Assembly: GCF_001680005.1 (NCBI RefSeq)
Contig: NC_033559.1
Location: 1,302,001-1,366,000, forward strand
From: Plasmodium coatneyi
Lineage: Eukaryota; Apicomplexa; Aconoidasida; Haemosporida; Plasmodiidae
Direction: 5' to 3'
Length of the DNA: 64,000 bases
The notes beneath the pieces were generated by a model. It saw nothing but the letters and a program-made list of their open reading frames with translations, ran no database searches and had not been told where the DNA came from. Positions 21,819 through 34,736 of the stretch are shown here, one piece after another. Numbering within the stretch: position 1 is the stretch's first letter; each line of letters opens with the position of its first letter. A program made the position numbers and the translations under genes.

Positions 21819-22949
21819 CCCCAACTGAAAGAGTTAACATAAAAGGAAATAAAAAAAAAGTGTAGCACGCGTGGAGGCGTTGCACCGTCCTTGGGCACCC
21901 AGCCTCTGCTTCGACCATTACTGCCACAGTTGTTTTGGGCTTAATATTGATGCGGGGGAAAAAATGCGCAGAACAGATTTCCAATTTTTGTTAAGCAAGT
22001 AATAACGATATGCGGGTGAAAAACAGCCGAGGTGAGCCCCACTCGGGATTGAAAAAACGAACCGTTTTTATCACTCCATGGATTAAATGCTATAATAGGC
22101 GGGGACGCTCTTAAGTCGTCACACTGATTATTTCGCAAAAGGTACATAAAAAGTAATGATTATTTTGACGGGGCCTCCAAAAACGGTGCGCATTCCGCGT
22201 GGAAATGCCACGCCTACAACATAATATTGAGGCGCGGGAAAATTGGGCTTTCCCCCTCATTTTCCGTGGGTCATTTTTTTTAAATAAAATCCGTGCCTTA
22301 ATATTTATGCCTATTTATCTGTACGTACATTGCACAACCAGGTTGGGCATTATGTATATGCAAGCCTTTTTTTTTTTTTTTTTAAGTGCGCAGTGTTAGA
22401 AGCCCTCAATTAAGGCCAACCAGAAGGGAAGGCAATTTAACTCCCATCCCGGCGGGGCAAAGCAAGAAAAGGGCGTTATTCTTTCCCGCCATGCGGAGTG
22501 GGAGAGGGTAAAGTGGTTTTTTTTTTTTTTTCCCCTTTTTCTTCTCACCCCGTCATCACGTCAGCGTATTCTCTCAGTCAAGTTAAGGTTGGTTGAACCC
22601 CGCTGAGATTGAGTGCTCTTTTAAAACGCGCTGGCGAATCAGCAGCCCCCGTTTTTCTTTTCCACCTCCGTATGGGGCATTATAAATACCATAAGTTGTT
22701 GCGCTCGGCAATAGGGAAAACGTTACTAGATGAAGGTAAAAACTGATACCGTATTTTTTATATTGAAAAAAAAAAAATAATAAAATAAATAAAATGAAAT
22801 GAAGTAAAATAAAAAAAATCAAACAATTAAGCAGGTTGAATTTTTTTTTTTCATTTTCCACAATTTGGAATTATAGAAGAAATTCAGAAAAAAAAAGCGA
22901 AGAATAATTTTCTGCCATTTTTTAACCCTCCAATTTGTTTCAATAAAAA
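21288..22949. other. Intergenic region between SEC61-gamma and RPL37ae
   Basis: This 1.7 kb contains a T run of 28 at 21791-21818 and further T/A runs near 22367-22383, 22518-22531 and 22841-22850. It would include the SEC61-gamma 3' end and the RPL37ae promoter. No gene is supported. Confidence 0.5.
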
Positions 22950-23836
22950 ATGTCGCGAAGAACGAAAAAGGTAAGAAAGGAGAAAGCATGAAAATGAAAA
23001 AAAGGGGGCCAATCAAATTAGGAGTATGCCCACTTCTTTGCATTATGTGGTAGGCAAGTGGGAAGAAGAAGGATTAATGGGCGCTTCTTAGATGCTTTTT
23101 GCAGAGAGAGAGACCCCCATGGCAGCATTCTTATGTGTAGTGGAGTAGAGCGAACTCCAATGTGGTGACCACTACGTTATGTTATTACGTGGCGTATTGT
23201 TGGTGGACAATAGGGGGGAGGGGAACACCTCCTTGACAATTCTTCACGCTTTGCTGCTACTTTGCGCACCTGTTTTAGAAGGACCAAGTGGAGGGATATA
23301 CTCTCACCCATTTCAGTGTGGGCCTCCACATCCACTGGAGCAATGATCACCCCGTTAAACGCACCCACCACATACTTTATTTTTTTCCCCCACTTTTAGG
23401 TCGGCTTAACCGGGAAGTACGGAACGAGGTACGGATCTTCCCTCCGTAAGCAAATCAAGAAAATCGAACTTATGCAACATGCCAAGTATATGTGCAGCTT
23501 CTGTGGAAAGGTAAGAATAGAGGGGAGCTTCGTAAAGATTGTTCACGCGTGGGATGTAGAGCGATGAGAAAAGACGATGGAGGGAGGGGAAACGTTCTCC
23601 CACCTGCAGGGGTGTAGTAGCCCCTGTGCCGTTGCTAACTGAGACTAATCCATTACTGATTTTTCCATCCATTTCAGACGGCAACCAAAAGGACCTGTGT
23701 AGGCATATGGCAATGCAAGAAATGCAAAAGAAAGGTGTGCGGAGGAGCCTGGAGTTTAACCACCCCCGCAGCGGTTGCAGCCAAGTCCACGATCATTAGA
23801 CTGAGAAAGCAAAAGGAAGAGGCACAGAAATCGTAA
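22950..23836 (+). CDS. RPL37AE: 60S ribosomal protein L37ae (eL43), 3 exons
   Basis: eL43 is a zinc-ribbon protein of the large cytosolic ribosomal subunit. Exons 22950-22970 (MSRRTKK), 23400-23510 and 23678-23836 join in phase 0 to 96 residues, close to the usual eukaryotic length. The first exon is only seven codons before a GTAAGA donor. The core reads TGKYGTRYGSSLRKQIKKIE, and the zinc ribbon is CSFCGK ... WQCKKCKRKVCGG with four spaced cysteines. The tail TTPAAVAAKSTIIRLRKQKE is also standard. The 429-base first intron may carry regulatory sequence, as in many ribosomal-protein genes. Confidence 0.97.
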
Positions 23837-24246
23837 GGCAATTCCATTTGCGTATGCAATGACGAAGTTGAATCCAGGGGGGAAGTGCATCATTCCACCC
23901 CACCATAGATTAGTGCTCCTTTTCGCAAACACGGGGTGCCGCACCCTCACCCAACTTTTAAAACGCACGTGCAATGGTTCAATTCGATCGAGTCATTTTT
24001 TCACCTGCATGGTGTAATTTTTTTTTTTTTTTTTTTTTTTTATTCACTTTTGTGTACAAGCCATTTAAGTAAAAGAAAGAACCTTTTAAAACGCGAATGT
24101 TGAGTTTACCATTTTAAGTGATGAAAAAAGAAAAATGTTAAGTGGTGCAAAGGGGGGGAAGTGGGACAGGGTTGTTTTCCCCCACGGGAAAGGGGTTAAA
24201 GTGTTCCCATTTTTCCCTCTCCGTGTACCCATCCCATGGTCCTTCC
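23837..24246. other. Convergent intergenic region
   Basis: This holds the 3' ends of RPL37ae (+) and the large minus-strand gene. A T run of about 23 lies near 24019-24041. Nothing else is seen. Confidence 0.5.
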
Positions 24247-27200
24247 TTACAGTAGGAGTATCCTCTTCACGTCCGCGCGAGATTTCCATCGGTTGCGAAG
24301 GTCCTGCAGAAGGGGAAAAATGGGCAATTAAAACATGAGGACATATTTTGTATGACCGGGACAAAGGCAAACCGATGGAGGGAGCCCCTTCGAAGGTTCT
24401 CTCGTTCTTTCGCTTTGCCTTTTTTTTTAAATGGTGCAGTAACGGTGGTCGAACAGATGAAGTAGTGAAACTGGTAGGTGCGATGCCGCATAGACGCCTT
24501 ATGCGTGAACACACTCTTGCGTATTACCCCTGCGGAAGCCATCTGTCGAGCTTTTATGAAAACCTGCTTAACGCGGTTTATAATATCACTCTCATTATAT
24601 TGGGCAATATTATTGTTCTTAAGAAGCGAATCGATGATGCTCTTCCGATTCTTCCTATACATGTTGATATACGAATTTTGCAGCTTCCTCTTTTTGAAAA
24701 ATTCGGAATAATCCTGTTTATATATGTCACCCAGTTTTCTTTTATGGGGGGCAATTGCTTTGTGGGGAATTGCCCTGGAATGGGGTTCATTCGTAATGGC
24801 GATAGTTTTTTTCGGTTCTGTGGCGGCTTTACTCGGTGCTGCATCTGTTTTGGTCAGATCTGTGGTTACACTTTTGGGTCTCCAGGTTCTTTTCAATAGC
24901 ACCTCGTTCGTTTGTATCTCATACTGCGTTCTCTCCAAATACAATTCTTCGGTGAATGGTTGTGAGGGGTCTTCCTTCTGTAGTTCCTCGATGCCAGCAT
25001 ACAACCCATGTGCATTTGTCATTGTGTTGATCTGTATGCCGACCGTTACTTCTGGCTCCTCCACTTTTGGAGACAAAAAGTCATGCGATTTGTCTTTGAG
25101 GATGTCTTTAATGTTTTTATACTCGAGGAAGAGTTTCCCCACGGTGTTGTACTCACTATCGTAGAGCACGTTGTAAAATAACTTGAGCATAATTTTCAGC
25201 CACTGTTTCTGCACCTGTTGGGGGTGCCATTTTAACGTCCTATCCTCTTCCTTCAAGGCTTTCAAAGCGGTACATATATTTTGAACTAACGGGAGGAAAG
25301 AATTCGTGTCAACGCTCTGGGGGGAAGGCGCTACAGTAGTGCCAACGGTGGTGACAACCCCTGCATTAACCTCTGACGGTTTTTCGATGTAGCTTAGCAA
25401 ATCCATAGCAGCTAAGGAGCAGCTTTGCGATTCGTCGTTTTTTTTGCCCCGCTTGGCATTCCACGAATTCAGCTTTTCATAGATGCAGGTGAGGAGTTTG
25501 TCCCCCCCGAAGTAGGTCTCATTCAGGGGACAGTTCCGACCAGTGCTGATCGGACCCGAATTGGGAGGAACATATAGTCGATGCAGATACTCACAAACAC
25601 ACTTTATAAAAGAAAACTTCTGTTGTGACGTCGGTTTAGTCTCCTTCTTTTGTTTCTTCTTCTCATCTATTTCAGACTGCTTCTGATTTATGATGTTTTC
25701 AATTTCCTGAACCCCCAAGGTCTTATAATTGTTAACCACCCTGAAGCGTTCAGAAAATTTATTTTCCTTTATATGCTTTGAAATGATGAGTTGATCCGAC
25801 TTGGAGATGTACACCCAGAGATATTGCAGCAACTCTGAGAGGACTTCTTTTTCCTGACAACTTCTCAGAACCTGTCTGTCCTTAGGTTCTAGAAAAATTG
25901 TGTAATTGTCTAAATTGGAATTATTCTTTTGGCTAGCTATCCAGGCAGATGTGTCATATTCTCTTTTTCTGCTCTGGAAAATGGAACTAGATTTGTCTCT
26001 AATTAGGTTCACCAGGTCGTTGAAGAAAATTCTGAAGTCGTCTTCATTCGATATGAACAGGTCGTACATTAGTTTGAGCAGGACGAATGTTCCTTTCAGC
26101 TTGGGTGGCTCCAGCAGGTGCAGCTGCTCGTCACTCTGGTCCGCTCCTCTGCCAAGTGCACTGTCAGATGACCTGTGCATCGTGTCATCTTCAGTGTCAC
26201 CCCGTGGTTGTTGCTTCTTTTCCGAGTCGTCCTTGTCATTGTCACTGGCTTGATCGTCATGACTGAGATCGCCCCCCTGGGAAACCTTGTCCCTCTCGGG
26301 GGCACGCAACCTATCCCTTAGCTCCTCCAACGACAGGGGAAACAACTCCTCGCACTTTTCAACAATACTCCTAAAAATGTCTACATCTAAGTGTTCATTT
26401 AGAACCCACTCGTCGCTACTTTCTTTATACACGAACCCAATCAAGCTGAGTAGCTTTTTAAAGCTGCTATGTTCGAGCAGCTCCGATGAAATGCTCAGTG
26501 GAATATCAAACAGGAGAGCCTTATAGGAGAAAATTTTATTTTTCGATAATTTCTTTAATTCGTAGAGGGACTTCAAATTAGAGGTTACTTCTTCGAGCAC
26601 GGTATCTACGTTACAGTTGATTCCACTGGAGGTTAGGTTGGTTTCTTTCTCTTGCACTTGGTTCAGCTTCTTCAGCTTATACACGGTATACAGTAGCGGT
26701 TGCTTGGCCTTCCTCCTTTCTTGTGTAGTAGCGTGGAATGCTTTTCTGGGGGTCGTTGATTCGGCTTCTGTATCTGCCTCGGTGTCGACTCCCTTCCCTG
26801 TTTCGGTGTCCACCTCGGTTCGGTCACCCATTTTGTCGTTCATATGGCCATCCGCCCCATCGTCGGTGACATCCTCAGAACTGTCAGACGAGTCAGACAT
26901 GTCATATTCCACGTCGTCCTCAATCACGTTCCCTCTTCGGTCCATATAATTCAGAAAGATAAGTTGGTTCTTCACACTGCTAGATGATTTGTTGAGCATC
27001 TCACTAATGAACGGAAGAAAATTGTGCATGTGTTTGAACTGCTTAAAGTAGACCTTCAAACTTTCTACATCTTCCGCTGACCATTCTAATGCTTCTAACC
27101 TCTTGCGGCTATTCATTTCCATAAAAATATCGCTTATGTGGTTGCCTTTGTTGAGTTCTTCGAATACGAAGTGGTCATTCCCTTCAGTGTAGTTGCTAAA

Positions 27201-30200
27201 AATGGACAGCATATATTTTTCGCTTAACAAACTGAAAAGGCTTCTATTTATCGCTTTGCTGAAGAAGAGTTCCACGGGTAGGAAGTAGTTACTGCTCCAT
27301 AATTTGAAAAAGCAAGCCACTATATTTTCAAAAAAGGAAGCAATCCAGTGGTACCTGGGGTTTGTATAGCATTCTGGGTCATTTATTACATCCATGAAAA
27401 TAATAAAATATTTCATGTCAAAAAAAAGTAAAAAGTTGTATTCATTGTTTTTAAATTTGAGTAGAAATTCAAAGTAGGTAATGATCAGGTGATTAATTTG
27501 GATGCTATTCCTTTTGTAATCTTCTATAATGTGCATGCAAGTATTTACAATTTTCCCGCTGTAAATTTCTTCAATCAGATCCATCACACTGACTCTTTGA
27601 ATTGCTTCTGTGTCGTAGTCCCTGTTGTTACTTCTACCATGTTTTGTAGAATCACCATAGTGGTTATCACTTCCATCCGTGTTGTACAATTCGTCTTCCT
27701 CTTCATCCTCGTCGTATATTTTGTTGCCCCCCTTCAGGATGTATGTACTTCCACCTAACTTTTCCAATAACTCAATTAGCATTAGGGCGCATTTAAGAGC
27801 GTATGTGAAGATGCTCCTGTCGTGACTAATTAGCTTGAAATTCTTTAAAATCCAACTTAAGCTATTTAGGATATTTCTTTTCAAAAAATTATCCAAAGAA
27901 GACTTACAAATGGACTTCACATTGTCATCCGTGGATAGAGCGTGTAGATCCACTAAACTTAGATCTGCATGTAGACACCTCAAACAGCACAATATTATTT
28001 TGCTACTATTTTTTTTCATTTTTTCTTCCCTTATTAACCTTTGGAATGTATCACACAGGAATTCTGAGTGGATACTGTTATCTCCTATATATGCCTGCAT
28101 TCCTAGAACCATTTGAATTCTCGATATGAACAGAGAATTTTCATCTTCCTTGTCTTTTCCTTCCTTTAGGGGTTCCTCCTCTAGGTGGTAAAAATGGCTA
28201 GTTGATGAGTACCTCGTGGAAACCCCCTTCCCCATTCTGCAATTGTTCAGTCGCTTCCTATTTTCGTAAAGATAAAAATTCGTGTAATAAGTAACAATCC
28301 AGGCGTGTATATTGAGGATAATTTTTATGTCCCACTGGTGGTTGTAGTATTCGACTATACACCTCCTAAGATCCTTTATGCAGACGTTTAGAAAAACCTT
28401 CAATGAATAATGGAAGCCGTCATCGTCCCCGTGTCCCAGCCCGTCGTGACTGCTTCCTTCGTATACATTTTCGAATTCTTCATTTATTCCTATGATATTG
28501 TTTAGGAACTCTTGCACTCGATACAAGTTGCTGTGGTCGAATGTATCCAGGATGTTCCCTTTGAGGAATGACCCGCCCCCCTTCTTCTCTTCGAATATGT
28601 CAAAGGATAAATCTTCAAAGGAAAAGTTCTCATAATGGTCTATTAAATTCTTCCTCTCTATGAATTTTTTTTTTTTTTTTTTCATGTGTTTTTCTTCATT
28701 TGGCTTTCTAACTTTAGATTTGGCTAGTAGTGGGTTTATCCTGGACAGGTGCATGATCATTTGGTTGTTCTTCCTGGGGTTCAGCAGGCTGGCCCTCTTC
28801 CCTCCGCCGGGGGCAGGTGCCTTCTTCGCCGAGAGGCGGTTTCGTGCCATGCCGCTGTTCACACCACCACCCCAGGCGCTGTTCCTGCCGCCGATTCCGC
28901 CGCTAATTCGGCCGCCCCCCCCAGCGCTGTTCCTGCCACCAATTTTACCACCAATTGTACCACCAATTTTACCACCAATTGTACCACCAATTTTATCACT
29001 GCTTGCAGGCCGCACCGGCGCTTGATGGGTGAGCGACCTGACCAAGTCGATCGGGTCGATGTAGCATACGATGTTGTAGAAGAGCCTCACGTAGTCCCAT
29101 ATCTCCTTCATGGTGTTCTGCCTCAAGTAGGGGATGTGAATGTTCTTCTCACTGTCGTACTTCTTCAGCTCCTTGTCGAACAGATGCCTCATCTCCTCGA
29201 TGATTAGGGTGAGGGCGCTGTGGCTGTCCAGGACGTTTTGTAGTATGACGTAATGCACGTTGTTGGAGCTGATGTCGTTGCTTCGCTTGGGGTTCCTAAT
29301 ACCCAGGACCTGCGTCAGTATGTTCCGCACCAGGTAGACGTTCTCCTTGTACTCCTGCACCAGCCTCTCCCTCTTCTTCTTGTCCTCCAGGAAGAAGTTA
29401 GCCACTTCGAGTAGCTCCTCGTTGATTTCGTCGATTCGTTTCTTCAGGTTGTTGATTTTGTTCCGCACGAGTTTGTTTGTCTTTTTCGGTTTGGCGACAC
29501 CTTCCCCGGCATCTTCGCCACCATCGCTACTATCTCCACCGTTATCGTCTCCACCACTAACGTTGTCACCACCGCTAATGTTGCCACCTTCTGCTTCGCT
29601 TTCCCCGCCAGCGGCACCCCTGAGGCGCTCTCGACAGAACTCCAGCTCCTCCTTGAGGCGGCCCTTCTCCTCAATCAACTCAGCGTCCTTCCGTTGCATC
29701 TCCAGAACCTTCTCATTTTCCTCAATGCCCCGATAATCAGCATCGATAAAAAGTTGGCAATTGTACCTAAACTCGTTTAGGAGAGTTAAGAAATTTCTAC
29801 TAGACAAAAGGCACTTCAAACTTTGAAGTCCATTTTGGTACTGCTCAATTATATTGGATCGTTTCTGCAACTCCTTGAAGTAAATATCATTTTTTAAAAC
29901 GCCAGAAAATATTTTCCTTTCGTTCTTTTCAATTTGTAGGTAATTGTAAACATTGAATTCGTTCCTCTTGTTGTTAAACGTGGGCATATGCTTATGCCAG
30001 TAATCGAACCATTCTTTACTGGGTCGAGAAGTAAGGTGATTTATCAGGATGAAAATATTTCTTGCCAACATAGTCTCATCTATGTCTCTATAAATGGAGC
30101 TATCGAATTCGTTCTTAACAATGTTGATCATTTGTAGAATTATGTCCTTCAGAATCTGGTTGTTATATATATAGAGGGTTACATACATTGGGTTCTTGAA

Positions 30201-31139
30201 GGTGGAATCTACATGACTTCCGAACTTGCGGTTGAGGTACTCTCTTTCCCTTTTCAGGTAGGTGTTGATATCGTTAAGTATATTCACCACGTTGTTGTCC
30301 AGGATGTAGTGTTCCTTCTCTACCTCCTCGATGGTACTAATTATTCTAAAGAGATTACTTTTTTCCATTTGACTGCGGCTATGACTATGTGTGTGACTGT
30401 TACTGCGACTGTTACTGCGACTGTCACTATGACTGTGACTGCTTTTACCGCTACTACTGCTGCGGCTACTACTACCACTGTCGTGTTTTTTTTTTCTGGA
30501 GAAACTCGACTCGGTAACTGAACCCTCCGCACCTTTATCTTCCCTCTTCTTGTCTCTTCCTTCCCTAGCACTTAACTTCATCTTACTGTATATAAAATTG
30601 TACAACTCTTTATTCCTTATCTTCAAATTTGATTTTTTTTCTGCCTCTTTCTTTCTGTTTGCACCTTTCCTATCCAGTGTGTGTTCGTCATCCTCATCAT
30701 CCACATGGTCTCCTTTGTATGAAGATGCTTCTTCCCGAGTTGTACTCTTTACATCCTTGTTTAAAACGACCTCTTTTTTTAGCATATTGCTAAAGAGTAC
30801 TAAAATTTCCTGCTCCAGGACTTCTCTCGTCTTTATTGCGTGCAGCAGATTATTTTCGTTGAAAATGTCTTCTTCCACTTTTTCGATATCCTGGAATCGG
30901 TCATTCATTCCGTCCTCCTCCGCCTCGTCCAACCCGTCATCGTCGTCGTCATCCTCCACGTCGTCCTCCTCGTCCTGATTTCCATCCACATCTCCCTCTT
31001 CGCTTCCCACCCCATCATCATCTTCTGAATATTCTGAGCCAGCTGAACTGTCTCTATCCTTCCGGGGGGGACCTTCCCCCTTCAGACTCTCCTCCGTTTC
31101 TTCATTCTGTTCGTAGCTGTTTTCGCCTTCTTTGGACAT
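24247..31139 (-). CDS. Large acidic protein resembling Timeless/Tof1/Swi1 (replication fork protection), 2 exons, 2222 aa
   Basis: Exon 1 (31139-24528) ends at a GTAATACG donor and exon 2 (24303-24247) adds DLRNRWKSRADVKRILLL before the stop; without this splice the frame runs into low-quality sequence. Residues 1-95 are Asp/Glu-rich; residues about 215-260 are Ser/Arg/His-rich; about 710-765 are a Gly repeat. Several helical blocks resemble Timeless, in its order: about 598-690 (VYLVRNILTQVLG..., then LDSHSALTLIIEEM), about 1205-1330 (FEFLLKFKNNEYNFLLFF ... VELFFSKAINRSLFSLL), a Trp-Ser-x-Glu Myb-like stretch at about 1350-1385 (EWSAEDVESLKVYFKQF), an acidic linker, then about 1510-1600 (FKKLLSLIGFVYKESSDEW), like the C-terminal PARP-binding region or alternatively a PUB-type fold. 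Human Timeless is about half this size. The gene is certain; the family is an inference from remembered sequence patterns. Confidence 0.55.
28860..29005 (-). repeat. In-frame Gly-Ile/Gly-Asn coding repeat
   Basis: Inside the Timeless-like gene, short units coding GG(T/K)IGG are repeated at least five times, followed by two degenerate GGRNSA units. The DNA shows a 12-bp periodicity (ACCAATTTTACC / ACCAATTGTACC). It probably arose by slippage and encodes a flexible linker. Confidence 0.8.
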
Positions 31140-33220
31140 TTCGATGGGGTATTAACTTCCTGCTATCGTAAAGAGGTACGATAGGCATGTGTTACTGTGT
31201 TAGTGTGTATGTGTGTGAGGGGGTCCACCTGCACGGACTCGATCCTACTTGGGGTAAAAGAGAATCCCCACTCGGCTCCTTATCTTGTCCTCCCAGCCTC
31301 CCCCTGGTAAGGTTAATCTCCACCAAATAATTTTAAAGAATGTCAAAAGTGGGGGAAAAAAAAAAAATAAAATATGGGACGACAAAACTTCTCAACCATG
31401 GAGGTGGGAACAAAATGTGCTTAACGGATCTTGCGGAGGAGACCACTTAGCGTTAAATACGCCGGCACAATATGCGTGGTGGTTCCTCTTCGGAAGGCCC
31501 GTTTATCCTTCTTGCTTGCTTCACTTAAACTCTCCCACGGGAAACGCCCAACAGAGGCAAATTTTGTTAGATGACTTCTCGACGGCCTCTCACTTGTGTC
31601 TTTTTCGATTCCTTTATCATTCATTTTGTTTCTTTCTTCCTTTCTTTCTTTTCTTCCTTTATTCCTTTCTTCTATCCTTTTTCTTTTTTTTTTTTTTTTT
31701 ATTTTCCCTTCCCGGGATGAATTACCCGCATGCTCAACTTCGCACACCGCGCAATGCACAAAAAGAAGGGGTGCCAATTGGGGGAATTTTTTTTTTTTTT
31801 TTTTTACACTTAGCTAAAGCTTTTTCTCTTCAGGTATCTCAGAACGGGTGGATAAAGCATCCCTCCCGTTTAGCCCCAATTGGGAAGAACCTTACACGCA
31901 TGGTTACACTGGTGGTTATGTGCGGACATTTTTTCTCTGGAAAATATTGCAAATACGTTGAGATACACAAAAAAAAAAAAAAATAGACTACCCATGTGAG
32001 TGTCCTACTTGATGTGTACGTTATGCTAAAGGAAGTTAGCTACAGCGGAGATAAATCTTGTGTTCATTTGGGGGGACTACATTTGGGGCACTTTCCCACC
32101 CCACACCCTTGGCGTGTACCGCTCAGAAAACCCACCAGTAGAGGCTACCCCGCGGGGTGGAACTTCGCATACCGAGAAAGCGCTTCTCAAAAAAATAAAT
32201 AAAATAAAATAAAATAAAATAAGTGGAAGGGAAAATATAAAGAATTCGCTTATATGCGAGAATTCAAGTTTTTTCACAATTTAAAAAGGCTAACTTTTTT
32301 TCTTCTTTTGAGAACAGGAAAAATGGATCTTTGGGGAGATCGCGAAGAGGGGTGAATCGCAATTGGCGCCACCACCGTTGGGAAGACCCACATGGGGAAA
32401 AACGTCACTAGTAAAGTGCAACGCGAAAACAGAAGCGTCGTGGAAATTGTCCCAAAATTATGCATGCGTAAGAACAAAAAAATGGAAAATTAAAAAAAAA
32501 AGAAATCACACAGGGGATGCTCATACACGTGGGCGTGTTAACCCCACATGGGCATTCACGTGTGGACGTGCACCCCTGGATTGGGCCAAACATACATGCA
32601 TGCATTTTGGCCTCGTTGCCCACGTACCGGTAAGACAAAAACACGGGCGTGGGAAACCTCCCATATACGGCACATACACATTAGACACATTTCTGTTCGT
32701 AAAGCGGGGCTGCTGCCTTAGGCCACCACCACGAACCGCTCACTGTGAGCTGCAACTTGTGCGTCACTACAACATTGCGGGGGGAAAATGGAAAAAAAAA
32801 AAAAAAAAAAAAAAAATGAGCATGTAAAAGTATAGCATAAGTTTGTATGGCTAACCGTTTGGCTGTTCCATCTTTTTCAATTCTTGGGTCTTCAAAGGGA
32901 GGAGGAAGCAAACCATAGGCACCATGTAGGGGTGGTCACAGATTCGCAGCGTCCTTCCCATCGTCACATCTTCCTGTAGGTACTCCTATACGTCCCTTTC
33001 CGATGGGGTAATCACCCCTACTCTTCTATATAACTCTCCAAATGTTTACTTAAAAAAAAAAGGGAAAAATACATTTAAGGTGCATCTTCAAGTGGGCACT
33101 CCGGGCGTGGTGACGGTGGTCATCTCCTTCCTGGCACATTGCTGTTCACTCGGTCGCAATGCACGGTGCGTTTGATAAGGGGTCCCCCCCGATAGGTGTT
33201 TTTTTTTTTTTTTTTGGCTG
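31140..33220. other. Intergenic region upstream of the Timeless-like gene
   Basis: This 2.1 kb lies between two minus-strand genes. It holds T runs near 31686-31701 and 31788-31805, A runs near 31969-31983 and 32790-32816, and a pentanucleotide AAAAT array at about 32196-32221. No gene is supported. Confidence 0.5.
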
Positions 33221-34736
33221 CTAAAAGGCCAGCGCCAACATGATGCTGATGAAGGACGAAATGGAGACGACTGCACACATGGCGATATTCCCAACGTTGT
33301 TCAAAATGACGGCAGCGAGCATCGCGTTGATGATACTGGAGAAGGCTCTAGCAGTGAAGAGGAGGCCAAAGATGGGTCCGAAGTTACGGGTGCCAAAGGT
33401 ATGTGCAGTGATGGAAGGGAAAATAGAAAAAGTCCCAGCATGGCAAAAGAAAATAAGGCAAACCCAAATGCAGTAAGTAATCTTCCCACATAAACCAGAC
33501 AGTGTTAAAGTAACGGTTAGAAAACTCATTAACATACTCATCAGAATTAACGCCGTTTTAAAGCTAGTTAAGTCACTTATGAATCCCCAGAAAATTCTAC
33601 CCATAATGTTGAAGAGAGAAGAAACAGCTCCGAGGAAGGACAAAGATCTATCATCTATGCTTAGATAATTTAAGCCAAATATTTTCCAAAAAACTTGCGT
33701 ATAGGAAATAGCTTGCCAGTTGAAAAATACCATCAGCCATATCAGGATGAAGTCTCTATTGATAAAGGTACTGTTGGATTCTCTGAGGGAAAAGTTAGAT
33801 GTGTTAGACAGAGTCCTAAATGAGCTAGACATTCCTTTGGGACTTTTATTTGCATACCCCCCATGGTCTAGATATAATATTTTGCTATTCTTATCATTGA
33901 AGGCTAAGAACTCGTTTGGTTTTTCTGCAGAGTCCGCTATCAAACATGCGCCTATAAACTGAATGACTGCAAAAACGATCCCTTCATAAATGAACAAATA
34001 GGGAACCCGGTTAAGGATCTCCAAGTTGCTGAAGTACTTGTCGTCTGTAAGATCCAACTCGGGCGTGTAATCCGGCATGTAGTTGTACCTGTTTATGAAG
34101 TAATTCTGGAGGGGACATATGAGGAAAACGGCCATGCCTCTCCCCACGAAGATTATTCCACTGATCTGTCAAAAGGGGGAGTAGTAATAATAATAATAAT
34201 GATAATAATAGTAGTAGTAGTAATAGTAGCGTTAAAATGGGATAAACAGCGGGGCAGTGTGCAGTGTGCAGTACGACGCGTTCACGTCACTGAGCTTTAC
34301 TCACCACTCCCTTGTAGTCGTAGTGCCTCTTCACCGCCACGGAGAGCGGAATCGGGTAGGCAATACCACATCCAATGCCGCATAAAATCCCATAGGTCAT
34401 CAAAAACAGGTAAAAGTTGAACACGGTAAAATAGGACAGCAGGATCCCCAGGCACATGAGCCACCCCCCCAGCAACACGCTAATCTGAGGGCCCAAATGC
34501 TGATTCAGCATTCCCCCGAAAAATCCAAAAAAACACTGAAAAATTAAAGTAAGCACATATACCCAACTACTATCCTTGTACTTTACATTGGAGCAACCTA
34601 TGATCTTCATGTAGGAGATGACGTAAATGCTGATATTGGAAAAGCAGTAGATGCTGCCCAGCGTGCAGTGTATCAAGAACCCCCCTAGAATGACTTTACA
34701 TTTTGACAGCGTTTGTGAGTGGTCGTCCTTTTTCAT
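33221..34736 (-). CDS. Major facilitator superfamily transporter, monocarboxylate/oxalate-formate antiporter-like, 2 exons
   Basis: Exons 34736-34305 (donor GTGAGT) and 34165-33221 join in phase 0 to 458 residues. About 12 hydrophobic spans are visible. TM1 begins LGGFLIHCTLGSIYCFSN, and an MFS-type loop GMLNQHLGPQ follows TM2. A central hydrophilic loop of about 50-60 residues (KSPKGMSSSFRTLSN...) precedes TM7. The loop-8 equivalent GRIFWGFISDLTSFKTAL corresponds to the MFS motif repeated between TM8 and TM9. The second half ends with FGTRNFGPIFGLLFTARAFSSI, characteristic of the oxalate/formate antiporter and monocarboxylate transporter group. It probably moves small organic anions across a parasite membrane; substrate and location are not shown by sequence. 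By position it matches PFB0465c of P. falciparum (from memory). Confidence 0.87.
34183..34231. repeat. Trinucleotide (TAA/TAG)n repeat in intron
   Basis: An imperfect run of TAA, TGA and TAG triplets fills part of the single intron of the MFS gene. It is a likely polymorphic microsatellite. Confidence 0.85.

Noticed and set aside
24267..24527. C-terminal extension of the Timeless-like frame (the last 86 residues if unspliced)
   Set aside because: A good GTAATACG donor and CTGCAG acceptor remove most of it and replace it with a more natural charged ending; the read-through sequence is unlike the rest of the protein.
28660..29207. Proline/alanine-rich plus-strand frames opposite the Timeless-like gene
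   Set aside because: They are antisense shadows of the Gly-repeat coding segment.
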